Below, piece by piece: positions 11,781 to 22,960 of a DNA stretch of 64,000 nt. The notes beneath the pieces are model-generated. The model was not told the origin of the DNA and did no database searches. It saw only the letters and a program-made list of their open reading frames with translations. The DNA is from Diphasiastrum complanatum (taxonomy: Eukaryota; Streptophyta; Lycopodiopsida; Lycopodiales; Lycopodiaceae): contig CM055096.1 of NCBI GenBank assembly GCA_029204225.1, forward strand, positions 38,199,623 through 38,263,622. The letters are read 5' to 3'. How positions within the stretch are numbered: position 1 is the stretch's first letter; every line of letters begins with the position of its first letter. Position numbers and translations under genes: made by a program.

Positions 11781-11792
11781 TGGTATTAGAGC
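11781..11792 (+). promoter_or_regulatory. Primer binding site (TGGTATTAGAGC)
   Basis: TGGTATTAGAGC follows the LTR end. The gag ORF begins about 550 bp downstream. Confidence 0.75.
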
Positions 11793-12345
11793 TTGGTACA
11801 AGAGGCATGTAAATGAATCATTGATCATATCAAAATTATTGCAATTTTGTGTTTTTTGATCTAATCTTGAGTGGGCGAGCTTAAAGAGAGAGATAGCATC
11901 ATTAGTTTTGGATCAAATCGAGTTGTGGGCTATAGGTCTACTATCTCCACATGTGAGGCCATACAGTACTTGTGTGCAGGAGTTCCATCTTTGAATTTGT
12001 CCAAAATCTTGCATACTTATCCAAATTTCATGCTTTTTAGTGCATTATCTAGATCTAGGTTCAATCTATCAAATGCTAATGATGAAATAGAGGTTTGAAT
12101 CATTGATGCATTTATTTTGAAGCATTAGATCAGATCATCAAGGCTGATTTGTTCGGATCTTGAGAGGGTGAACTTAATTCAAGCAAGAGAGTGCTAAAAT
12201 CAATTTTTGATGGAGTGAATTGCTAGGAATTTTGAGTGAATTATTATACCATCATCCAAGCTTGGGCTAGGTTGATTGTGCCAAGACTAAAAGCTTCTTA
12301 GTGACTAGAAGTCTATCTTAGATCATTCATTCTCAAAAAATCTTT

Positions 12346-13155
12346 GTGTATTTCATAAGAAACTCATTCATTATGTCATTTATGGGTGGATTCTCGTTAG
12401 AATCTTGTGAGAGACTAACATCCACAAATTATTCCATATGGAAAGTGAGGATGGAATCACTAATGGTGATCCATGACCTCTATGATATTGTTCTTGGAGA
12501 GGAGGTAGAACTTCAAGGAGGTCGAGAACAAGTAAAATACAAGAAGAAGGCTAGATTGGCCTTGTATTGTTTAAAAATGAATGTAAGCAATGACCTCTTG
12601 AAGGAGATAGCTTCTTGTGTGTCGGCCAAAGAGGCTTGGAATTCACTAAAAGGCATTTATGAATCCAACAACACTTCTAGGATACTCATGCTAAGGAATC
12701 AAGTGCTCCAAAGCATGAAGGGAAGTGTAGAGAGTGCACAAGAATATGTGCTAAGGATTAAATCTTTAAACAAAGAATTGGCTTCAATTGGAGATAAAAT
12801 CCAAGATAATGAATTGGTACAAGTCATTTTGAATGGACTTGGTGATGATTTCACCAATCTTGTTCAATCATTTGCCATTCAAGACCAACTTCCTACAATT
12901 GACAAGTTACATAATGTACTTGTGGCTGAGGAGAGTAGAATGCTACATCTCAAAGCAAGGATGGGATCTATGTCACTACAAGGTGGTGTTCCAATCATCC
13001 AAGAAGCACCAAGGCAAGGAGGCCGAGGGCAAAGATGGTGGATCAACCTCCAAAGGAAAGTACAAGAACAAAGCAAAGTTAAAGTGTTTCTTTTGTGGAA
13101 AGAAAGGACACTTTGCCTTCAAATACTTTTAAAAGAAGAATGCTCAAGGGAATGA
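12346..13155 (+). pseudogene. Copia gag with frameshift before the zinc knuckle
   Basis: The ORF has the copia capsid pattern: RLTSTNYSIWKVRMESLM near residue 23, AKEAWNSLKGIYES near residue 93, and ELVQVILNGL near residue 160. About residue 220 the true frame shifts to the 12833-13132 frame, which holds CFFCGKKGHFAFKYF. This is a CCHC zinc knuckle whose last Cys has become Tyr. The Met at 12373 (MSFMGGFSL) is a likelier start than the one at 12346. Confidence 0.85.
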
Positions 13156-13213
13156 AGATCATGGCAACCTTGCACATGAGGAGGAGGAAGAGGATGGTTT
13201 CAACACATCCTGG

Positions 13214-13594
13214 ATGGTAGCATCAAATCCAACTTCAAGCAAAGACATATGGTGGATTGATAGTGGGGCTAGTTCCCACATGTCATTCAACAAGGACTTT
13301 TTCTCTACTTTGCTTTCTTGTAATGATTCTAATAAATCTATATACACTGCTAGTGATCAAGAATGTAAAATAGATGGTATTGGATCTATTCCATTGTGCT
13401 TAGGATCATCTAAGAGGATAGATCTAGATAATTTCTTGTATATTCCATCCATTACTAAAAATTTGCTTAGTGTTGGACAATTGATGGATAATGGACTAGA
13501 TGTACATTTCAAGAATGGAGTTTGTTACTTCTTGAAAAATGATAAGTGCATAGCTAGTGGCATTAATCAAGGAACATGGTTAGGGAGGAGATGA
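13214..13594 (+). pseudogene. Copia aspartic protease
   Basis: WWIDSGASSHMS near residue 13 is the active-site motif, and NFLYIPSITKNLLSVGQL is the conserved C-terminal stretch. Retroviral-type protease cleaves the polyprotein. It is separated from gag by stops and a frameshift, and it breaks at 13594. Confidence 0.85.
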
Positions 13595-13599
13595 CTCAA

Positions 13600-14040
13600 G
13601 TGAAGTTATGGCATAAAATATTAGGCCATCCTAATCTTCAAACAATGGAATCCATGGTCTCCAAGGAGCTTGCTCTCGACCTCTCCAAATAATTCTCAAG
13701 ATGTGGCAGGATATGTGCTACAAGTCTCATAAGACATCCTTGACAATATCTACCTCTCCTTTAGATCTATCTACTTGGATAGATTATTGCTAAAGAAGAG
13801 TCTTGTATATGAAGCTTTTGTAAAGTTTAAATCTCTTGTTGAGCAGCAACTTAGTTCTAACATCAAAGTACCAAGATGTGATAATGGAGGAGAATATATC
13901 TTCAATAGAATGAGAGATTTTTATGAGAGTAATGGCATAAGAAGAGATTTCACATGTTCCTACACCCCCAACAAAATGGGGTGGCAGAGAGGAAAAATAG
14001 ATCTCTATGTGAATGTGAAAAATCTTTGAGATTAGATGCA
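13600..14040 (+). pseudogene. Copia integrase fragment, first copy
   Basis: LWHKILGHPNLQTM (13609 on) is the pre-integrase motif. The frame 13775-14029 carries the region of the second catalytic Asp (PRCDNGGEY) and the segment around YTPNKMGWQRGK, where the Glu-bearing NGVAE motif is corrupted. The first Asp region is missing. It is followed directly by a second gag end. Confidence 0.75.
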
Positions 14041-14049
14041 TCTCTACCC

Positions 14050-14340
14050 AAGAAAGGCCATTATGCCACTAATTGTTTCAAGAAGAAGAACCAATTCAAG
14101 TAAGACATCTTTAATGAGGGAGAAAGTGATGTAATTGAAGGTGATGAGAAGGCTCTCTTATGGTGTCAAGCTTTGCCTTATGAAGGATTCAAGAAATCAA
14201 ATATACATTGCAAATGATCGTGAATGAAAAATTGGAGTAGGGAGTGTTCCCTTGAAAGTTGCATCTTCAAAAGTTCTATCTCTCAATAATGTGCTCTTTG
14301 TTCCAAAGCTCACTAAGAATCTTATAAGTGTTGGCCAATT
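14050..14340 (+). pseudogene. Second gag zinc knuckle and protease remnant
   Basis: KKGHYATNCFKKKNQ at about 14055-14100 is the end of a gag zinc knuckle. NNVLFVPKLTKNLISVGQL at about 14285-14345 is a protease C-terminus. These duplicate the domains at 13115 and 13440, so two related elements are joined head to tail here. Confidence 0.7.
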
Positions 14341-14798
14341 GCATGATAATGGCCTATGATGTCAAATTTCATATTGACACTTGTGTAATCAAGAAAGATG
14401 ATGAGATTCTTGCTTGTGGATCTCAATTTGGAGACATCTACAAATTGGATCCAAGAGAGAGTGCAAACTCTTGTGATAATGCATATGTGACCAAGCTTTC
14501 CAAAGAAAAATTATGGCATAGAAGATTGGGCCATCCCAACTTCAAATTTATGTATTCTATGGTCAAAGAAGTCAAAGTTATTGGCTTACCAAAGACACTA
14601 TACAAGGAGATCAAGCCATGTGAAGCATGTGCTATTGCCAAGTCACACAAGAAGCCATATCCAAGATCTTTTATCAAGACTTCACATCCTTTGGAGTTGT
14701 TGCACTCGGATGTGCATTTCTCATCCAGAAAAAGCAAGGGAGGAGCCACTTGTTTTGTCACCTTTATTGATGACTACACAAGATTTACATGGTTGTAA
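14328..14798 (+). pseudogene. Copia pre-integrase and integrase start, second copy
   Basis: LWHRRLGHPNFKFMYSMV near residue 62, the zinc-binding CEACAIAKSHK and the first catalytic Asp in LLHSDVHFSS are visible, followed by TFIDDYTRFTWL, where the frame ends. About 130 bp of rearranged DNA follow before the integrase resumes at 14930. Confidence 0.82.
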
Positions 14799-14929
14799 TT
14801 TGGTATCAGTAACTTTAACACTAATCAACTCGACAATTTTGATTGTTCAATCATTGAGTGCCGCACTTAATTCTATCTTCAAAATCCATGGTGTTTGATT
14901 ATTTCCTCAAGCTTAAATTTTATGTTGAG

Positions 14930-15430
14930 AAGCAATTCTCTTTGAAGATCAAAGCTTTGATGGTGGTGGAGATACATCTCCAACAAGTTTCATGATTTTT
15001 GTGAGCAAGAAGGAATCAAAAGAGAGTTCTCTTGTGCCTATTCCCCTTCTCAAAATGGGGTGGACGAGAGGAAGATTAGATACTTACATGCATGTGCCAA
15101 AGCTTTGAGAATTGAAGCATCCTTGCCAAAGGATTTTTTGGGACATGCCATCAATTATGCCAATTATCTTTGCAATAGACTCCATCATCTTGCTCTTGGA
15201 GGAAATATACCTTATGAGATGCTATATAAGAAGAAGCCTAATGTTGATTTCCTTAGAATCTTCGGATGTATTTGCTTTGCACATATGCCTTTGGAGACTA
15301 GAAATAAAGATGATCCTAGGTCAAGCAAAGGAGTTATGGTGGGATATTGATCCACCAAGAAGGCTTGTAGAGTCTACATACTCTCTACTTCCAACATTAT
15401 TGAAAGTAGAGATGTCACTTTTCATGAAAA
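14930..15430 (+). pseudogene. Copia integrase end, second copy
   Basis: The frame 15060-15350 has ALRIEASLPKDFLGHAINYA, RLHHLALGGNIPYEMLY and FLRIFGCICFAHMP, the C-terminal side of copia integrase. The remaining tail is out of frame up to about 15430. The DNA then goes to the element's 3' end with no reverse transcriptase or RNase H. Confidence 0.8.
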
Positions 15431-15589
15431 CCAAAAGATTACCTTGGATGGGGCCAAGATCAAGACATCTCATGATGCATCTTCTATTATCTCTATTGAT
15501 AACAAAAGTGAAATATGGAGAAGACATGCAAGCAAGCATTCATCACTTTTATTTGTTACATATTTGTTGTTGTTTTATAGAGATTTCAA

Positions 15590-16310
15590 AGGTGGAAACA
15601 TGGAGAATCATTCCATTCCCATTCTATATTATTCTTCATGTACTAGTTTCATCTTGAAATGTAAAATTGATGTAAGAAATAGTGAAACATCCAATATGGA
15701 CACTATTATCTATATCAATTATGAAGTTTATTGTTTTGTACATATTTAGGATCATTGAGAGGAGATCTATCCTTAATATGGAAATCATTCTTATGTTAGA
15801 TCAAAGTAGTGTTGTAAAACTAGCAAGTAAAGTTGAAGAGGGAGTGTGAAAATTGTCAACATTTCCTAGCTAGTTTTAGGCCAAATTTGGTATTTTTGGC
15901 ACATAGTTTCGGATTTAGCCATTCACACATGCGAAAGAGGCCTATATACTTTTATTTTAGTATATAATTCATATTGAAGAAGTCTCAAACTTCAGGACCT
16001 TCAAAATGACACCAAAATCATGTTATTTGGACATGTAGGCCAAAATTGGCTATTTTAGGCTACTGGTGTCCTAAGTTTTAGAGAGAGGAGAGAGACTCAT
16101 CTCTCTCACCTATATTAGGCTGAAATTCATGGAGAACAGGTTGGAGAAACCTATTGTATGATTCATTGAGATCAATAGATCATTGTCATTGTTTCTTCCT
16201 CCATTGAGAGCATTGTCTTGTGTATTGTCTTCAAGCTTTTGTGTACGATCTTAAGAGGTTTCCAAAAGCGGTAGGCTACTATTGGACATCCTATTTGTTG
16301 TTATTTTTGG
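15590..16310 (+). repeat. 3' end, polypurine tract and LTR of a copia-like element
   Basis: The stretch 15590-15850 matches the reverse complement of 9600-9860. GAAGAGGGAGTG at about 15835-15847 is the polypurine tract, and TGAAAATTGTCAAC begins the LTR. The LTR's right end is not certain (about 16310). No gene lies in 15750-16390. Confidence 0.6.
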
Positions 16311-16395
16311 CTGCCATCAGTACCTTTTATTAGTTTCTTTTGTCTCTTGAATTCTTTGTCAAGTTCATGTGTATCAAAGGTAGCATTAGGATGCT

Positions 16396-17205
16396 TTGCC
16401 ATTTCTAGCTTTTGTAGCTTGTTGTACAAAGATCTTAGCCAAGTATTTTGGGAGTTTGGATCCATTCAAGATCCATTTTTTTCACACTAAGTTCCTCTAT
16501 GAGCACATTATTGTTAGGTTTTTATCTCTAATCAAGATCTTAAGCGATTGTGGAACACACTTTGTAAATGAAACGATAAAGTGTATGGTGGAAGACTTTT
16601 TCGTTATTCATCGGTTTAGTACTCCGTATTATTTGAGGGGTAATGGCCAAGTTGAATCTTCCAATAAGATTCTCTGCAACATTATAACAAAAACGGTGGA
16701 AGCAAGTCATTTGGATTGGGAAGATAAATTGCATACAACATATGGGCATTCTGAACATCTTACAAAGGTAGTACGAATCAAACACCATTCCAGCTTTCTA
16801 TGGTCAAGATGCAATGATGCCGATTGAATTCTTGATACCATCCTTATGCATAGCGGCAACGGAACGGTTGGATGATGTGAAATCCTTACAACTGCATCAT
16901 GAAGCTTTGCAAAAACTTTGTGAGATGGCAGTTCATGCATTAGCAACAGAGAAACCTCGTCGTAAGACATGGCACGATCACCGATTACACAAAAAAGATC
17001 TGAATGAAGGAAATTAATGTATAAGATGAAACTGATTAAAGACAAATTGAAGTTTACAAGTGAAGGACTGTACAAGGTCAAAGAGATATTGAACTATGGA
17101 GTAGTTATTTTAGAACACTTGGATGGAAAACGATTTGATACTCTAGTGATTGGCAGCCAACTACGCAAGTTTTGGCAGCCAGTTCAACCAATTCAACCAG
17201 CTTGA
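16396..17205 (+). pseudogene. Ty3/gypsy integrase remnant
   Basis: Frame 16396-16827 shows the second catalytic Asp (SDCGTHF) and the Glu motif (GNGQVESSN) and then breaks near residue 118. Frame 16814-17017 (MPIEFLIPSL, LHHEALQKL) and 17017-17205 (EGLYKVKEILNYG, LVIGSQLRKFW) give the C-terminal domain. The first Asp region is lost. The family is the same as the minus-strand copy at 1-1096. No polypurine tract or LTR could be fixed after it. Confidence 0.8.
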
Positions 17206-18042
17206 TCCAACACCCTGTCAGTTTTACTTTTGTTATTTTACAATTTTTTGTTTTTCACTACTTGATTGATTTTTCTTTTTTTCTAAAAAGACAGTAAAAA
17301 AAACAAAACAAAAAAAACAAAAAAAATGAAAAAGAATGATGAGCAAAAGTCAAAAAAAGTCATTAGATCTAGAAAAAGTTGAAGGAAAGTATTTTCAGAA
17401 ATTACTTTTTTTTTTTTTATGGAAAAATGCCTTAGAAAATCACTTTTTGCACATACAGTTTTAGAAACTTTTGTTTAGTTGCCAGATCACACATCCATCT
17501 CAGATTTATCTATCCTGAGGTGGGCGAAGGTTTTCTAGTACATTTATTACATGTTTTGAAGTCAGGTGCCATTTTGAGAACCTTCGCCGAGTACCTTACA
17601 GTCATTAATAACCATCGTCGACCTGACAGATGGATTTAGAATGCTAGAATCAGGTTGGACATAGGTTCAAATTCTAAATTTTTTTACTATCTACAGTACC
17701 TAGGCGAAAGATGTTCTTAGGCGAATGATGAACCTTTGCCAGATTTTCAGAACCTTCTTCGGATCAATTTAGATATTCATAAACCTTTGCTAAGATTTTT
17801 GGAAGCTAATTTCACAGTATAGAGCATGCTTGCAAATTTTTGTCCAGAACTGGACAGCCAAACTAGTACTTTGTCTAACGGACCCTCCAAATTCACCTAT
17901 AAATGGACTGAATTTGATTTCATTTCTCACTTGTGCTAGTGAAGCTCTTGCCAATTTTCCAGTGACTAGAACTTTTCGAAACTTCCTTCCAGTCTTTTGA
18001 TACACTGCTACGCTCTTATTCTCAGTACTTGTCTATTCTCAT
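17206..18042 (+). other. Non-coding stretch with A-rich tract and a promoter-like end
   Basis: After an A-rich tract (17290-17340), the sequence carries several GGCGAAGG / CCTTCGCC motifs (17523, 17580, 17703), also seen in the array at 48660-50210. CTATAAATGG at about 17898-17907, 140 bp before an ATG with a pyrimidine-rich leader, looks like a TATA box. It may be part of a gypsy LTR or leader. Confidence 0.4.
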
Positions 18043-18285
18043 CATGTCTTCTACTAATATTTCTCAGTCTTCTACCGATACTTCTTAGTCTTCTAACGAT
18101 ACTTCTCAATCTCCCCAATATGTCATTCATTGTGATGTTCCAACCAAGACGGACATCATGATACTTCATAGCACAAGCATGGTGGCTCAATGGATGAACC
18201 TTGTTGAGCCTTTGCTCACAACAATGGGAATTCACGATGATGGAAAGTGCAAATTTAAAATTCCAGTAAAATTCTGGTAACGAAC

Positions 18286-19378
18286 TGATAGGAGTCTCTC
18301 GAACGATTCGCGAACATTTTGCGAAACTGTTTTGATCACGAATAATTTCTGCTTGAGAAGAATTCGTGATCCAATCAAGCTCTGTAACGAAATGAAACAA
18401 AATGAAATGAAGCAAAATTAGACGAAAGAGAAGAATTCACGAAAAAAATCAATCAGGCTTTGTAACAAAACGAAACGAAACTAGACGAAACGAAACGAAG
18501 CAAAACGAAACTTGAATGAGCTCTGAAATTGATTTATGCTGAAAGCCAAGTGATCGCGAAGCGAAACACGAAGCAAAAACATTCACAAATAAAATTAGTT
18601 CATGTGGAATTCACATATGATTGTTGGTCACTGCCGACTATATCATTCCTACAATCCTCCAGAATGTAGACAGACACTGCTGATCTATGTTATAGTTTAA
18701 TGTGGCATTCAACAAAATCAAACCAATGTGCGGAATTGAATAAACAAGTGAATCAGATACACGAATAGTAGTAGACAAATATTCATTCGAGATCATACAA
18801 TCATTCAGAATAATATGTGCATAACAGCTACAATATTATCTATTGATCTTCTGATTTCAAGCATTGTGTGACAGATCCACACAGTGCATTGACGTGAGAG
18901 AAATACAATTCTCTCATGAATAGTGTCTCGCTTACTAGCGGACTTCTAGATCTATTGATCCTCTTACAAAATTGTCTCGCTCACAGGCGGACATATATTC
19001 TGTACATTTTTGTCTTACAATTTTATGCATCAAGCATAAAGTATATATTTCGCGAACTTTTTTGTGTCGTGTCGTGTAACTTCCATATCAGAAAGATTAA
19101 ACATCTACAACCAATCATGGACTACAAGAGTGGCAGATTAGCCATGTTCTAGAGTACTTCTCCTGAGGTCATGATATCTGATCAAATACTTGTACCCCAT
19201 GGTACTTGACTGATCTTCTTGGTCCTTTGTGGAGCACAAATGATTTTGTGTCGCAAAACAATTTTGTGTTGTGTGTCACAAAATTGTTCACGAACATTTT
19301 TGTTTCGTGTGTCTTTTCTATCAAAATCAGGGTGGAAAGCTAGCAAAGCTTTGGCAATAAAAACATTTTGTTTCTTCA
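18286..19378 (-). repeat. Solo or partial LTR related to the 3114-7578 element
   Basis: Shares blocks with both LTRs of that element: CATTCCTACA.TCCTCCAGA near 18643-18662, CTGCTGATCTATGTT near 18678, GAGTGGCAGATTAGCCA near 19128, and the end AACATTTTGTTTCTTCA at 19362-19378. A region of ACGAA-type pentamers lies at 18390-18512. No target duplication was found, so its left limit is approximate. Confidence 0.72.
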
Positions 19379-20841
19379 CATGAGCGCACCTTTTCTGAAA
19401 AATTTAATATGGAATTCATAACGATGGCCTTTAGCACTTGGACCGAGAAAAATCCAAGTCTTACATCACCTACCAGGGGGTTACCCACAAGGTGCGCGCC
19501 AATGAAGCTGTCTTTGAAGCCATAGGCATTTTGCTAGGCACCCAGTCCTCACCAAACCATAAGCATGTCAAGAACATCATTAAGCCTTTCATTGACACGT
19601 CCAATGAGTTGTATTGGACTAATGATGGCTATTTATTAGAGTCTATCCGAGATCCCACCATCCATGCGGCTGAACAACTTCCTAATGGTTGGCAACCTCA
19701 GGAAGGAGCGAATTTCTTCACAAATCCTGCACCGCATAGTTGAGTCAAACTACAAGTTTGACAAGAAACCATTGGAGCCTTACAATTGGTTTAAGACGAT
19801 TTTTGGTGAACCAAAGTGAGCCATCAAGGATAATACCAAGCAACAATTTGCTGCTGGTTCTCTTTTGTCCACCATTTCCATTTTTTACTTGGTGAATGAG
19901 ATTCATGGGTTTGTTCCAGAGTCAGTCTTGTCTACGAAGACGTGGCACCTACTGAATCTTCCAAACAAGCATCTAGTTGCCGACGGGTACGCAGCGAGGT
20001 CGTAATTCCTGACTTGCCTTCCATGTCACGTCGTCGCACTAGGCAACCAACGCCAATTGAGCTACCACTCGCTCTGCACTTCCTATTCCCCCATCTACTG
20101 ATGCTTCCCTAGCCTCCACTTCCTCACAGAGTCAGTCTGTGACCGTTGGATCCACAATTCCAATCACAGCTGCCCAAGCCGCCTCTCCCCTAGACACTCA
20201 AGCTACTTCCCTGAACACGTTGACTTTCATGGATATTTCGATGATTCCGATCCTTTGGGGGCAAATGAAATTTTTGTGATGTCTCATAGCCCTGGACCCT
20301 TTGAACCTCAATCCCCTAGAAAAATGATTCGAACAAGTCCATGATAGCGCTGATGTTTTTTATCCATCTTTTCAGGTTGATCACCAAGATCAAGCAGATC
20401 AGGCACCAGACACTATTCAGGTCGTCCATGCGATTAAATCACCAAAGTAGTTCGACACCACGGTGCTTGTTCATTACGAAGAAGAAGACCTCTTTGAGAA
20501 AGAAGAGCCACCAGCAAAATCGCAATGCCAAAGAGCACAATACCTGCAGTTCATGTTTCTGTTGCTACTACTGCTACAACTGCAACACAAGTGGATTCTG
20601 GTGACACACTAGGTTTAGTCAATAGCCTTACGCGTGTGATCCATGTTGGACGAGAAGAAGGACATGGACAAGAGAATCTCCGAGCTAGGATCCAAGAACA
20701 CCTTGATCAGCCAGAAGGTGATCCAGCTGAAAGATTGCCAAGCAACATGAAGCCAAGTCAGAGAAGGAGATGAAGAAAGCATAGAAGTCAGTCGAAACAT
20801 TGGAAGACTACGTGGGAACTCTTTAGAATTCCCTCACTACT

Positions 20842-21228
20842 GTGCAAGATCAAGTGGACAAAGCCGTCCAAGATGCCAAACAACATGTGTTGCTACTTCA
20901 GGGACAATTGGATATGGCTGCGCTTGATCAAGAGCACCTTCAAAGTGAATTGGATGCGATCACCCTTGAAAGAGACACTTACCTGCAGACACAAGTACCT
21001 GATCGTCATGTCTCACCGAACGAGATCCGTTATTTGTTCAAGAAGGTTGAAACCTACCGAACCTCATTGGTAGAGTTTCAAGTTAAACTTGATGAATTCA
21101 AAAGTATGACATCGACTGAGCTGGCCAAGGCAAAAACAACTATTAAAGATTATGAAAGGGCCACCGCTCAAATGTTAGAGTTGAATCCCCAGATTCAAGT
21201 TTCGGTTATGCCACAGTTCTTGCCTTAG
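20842..21228 (+). pseudogene. Coiled-coil segment of the unrecognised coding region
   Basis: The 128 residues have clear heptad character (QDQVDKAVQDAKQH, LQSELDAITLERD, VETYRTSLVEFQVKLDEFKS, LAKAKTTIKDYERA). No catalytic motif is visible. It ends at a stop and a new Met-initiated frame starts 19 bp later (21247-21717, acidic then basic), probably the same ancestral protein. Confidence 0.45.
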
Positions 21229-22209
21229 CCACAAGATCAAGGAGGATTGGATACAAGCATGGATCAAGGGGGAGATGCCGCTATGGGAGACATATTACCA
21301 GATGCACAGGCCACGGAGGAAGGTCCATCTACTTCCAGGGCCAAGCCTTTATTTCAGAAGTCGATCACCATCAAGGACCAAATCCAAGCTTTTCTGCAGC
21401 AACATCCGCATGAGTACTTGAGGGGTGGACGGGTAATAAAGTTTAAGACCTCCGAGATCGAGGCTGGCAAAGAAATTGACAACAACCAGCATTGGGAGAG
21501 CAACCAGCCTGGCGGAAGACAACAATCTTTGAAAAAGTTCAGATTCCATCGTGAGCTATGTCGCCAACCCTCACCAATTGCTAGTAGATCCATATTATGT
21601 GCCAATGCCATGACAAAACAAATGAAAAGATTTGGGGATTCTAGTGGGACAAGTCACCATCCACACCCCAAATTGGCCCATAACCTACCAAAAATACAAC
21701 TGGAACATCTCAGTTGACTTCCTCGGGCCCTACATTTTTATGCTATGGAGTACCGAAATTTGTCAAATCCAACTGTTAGGCAATCTACACTTTTTGCAAA
21801 CAACTTGACAATGTTGGCATCTATATCGCCAAGATGGGATGATTGCCTTCCAGCTTTGGCTTTCAATCCAAATCTCCCGTTGGTGTTCGACAAAGTCCAG
21901 GATCAGTTGCCATTGGCTAGATTATACTATCGAACTGTGATACTGGGCGGAGCATGGGAGTCCAGACTTACAGCTTGAACAACCTCCAATTGGATTGCAG
22001 GGGCAAATAAGTGCTTTTTACCGCACAAAAAGGATTTCAACACCGAGCACCTGGAATTCATAGAGAAGGTGCAATACCACCTGATAAAGGTGCGAAGAGA
22101 GGCCAACTAGAGCCCAAAATAAGTAATCTCGCAAGGTGTCGTGGGACCGCCACTAGTTTTGGTGGAAAAATACTATTGGAGGGTCTGGAGATTCCAAGGC
22201 AACCCTAAC

Positions 22210-22960
22210 CCTAGTTAATAAGTGACAGGGATTTGGCACCCTGTGTGTGTAAGTCCAACCTGATGATCACATATGGATTTGATTAATTAGAAAGCCAATA
22301 AAAGGACTTTAGGCCTATTATGCGAGACTTTTAATGTTGTAGGGCCTAAAAGTCAAGTTAGTGAATAAAGTAGGGGTTCCCACCAAAATTCATTTTTCAA
22401 GTTGGATCCTCCAATTAATAAATGGGTTCCCTCCACTATTTGAATTCTTAGGTTTAGATTAGCCAATAGGAATTGGGGTGCCTATCTCCTCAATTTCCTA
22501 TATAAGAGGCAATTTTGAATCATTGTATATGTTCTCTTTTCATTTCAATACAAGCAGATTGGCTCTCTATGGAATGGATGTGGAATGTCCTTGCTCTTTA
22601 TCTCTTTTCCTCCATCTCTCATGCTTTCTTCGGTGTTGTTATTTGTTGGATGTGATTATTATTGGATTTGCTAATTCTTATGCTTTTTGTGAGAGAAAAA
22701 CTAGGGAGAGAGAGAAGGGTAACCTATCATCATTGTGGATCTAGGGTTAGTGGTTGTAGTGTTAATTGATAGTGTTAATGGATCTTAGTGTTAATTGTGG
22801 ATCACTCCCTAGGTTCTTTGCTAGGCTAGTGAAAACGTCAAGTGGTGGTGAATTATATCCATCACTCCGTTTATTGAGCGACGATATTTCTCATTCTTCG
22901 GTTCTAGTTGTTTCGCCAGATAGTTTCGAAAAGTGCATGTCTACTTTGCGACATAAGTAG
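22210..22960 (+). repeat. LTR-like non-coding sequence with TATA box
   Basis: No gene is seen. CCTATATAAGAGG at about 22497-22509, followed by a transcribed-looking leader and a GA-rich patch near 22693-22720, resembles an LTR promoter region. No second copy or target duplication was found. Confidence 0.35.

Larger units (their letters stand above)
18043..22205 (+). pseudogene. Decayed unrecognised coding region, possibly an extra ORF of a gypsy element
   Basis: An ATG at 18043 opens a Ser/Thr-rich N-terminus (MSSTNISQSSTDTS, one stop) leading to VAQWMNLVEPLL. An LTR interrupts it at 18286-19378. Reading resumes at 19438-19743 (YITYQGVTHKVRANEAVF, IIKPFIDTSNELYW), continues in other frames to about 19990, becomes Pro/Ser/Thr-rich, then a coiled coil (20842-21228) and a tail (21247-21717). 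Further fragments run to 22205. I do not recognise it. Tat/Athila-type elements can carry an additional ORF after integrase, so that is one explanation; a decayed host gene is another. Confidence 0.4.

Noticed and set aside
18043-22205. Env-like ORF of an Athila element
   Set aside because: No signal peptide or clear transmembrane segment was found and the frame is broken. Only a neutral description is supported.
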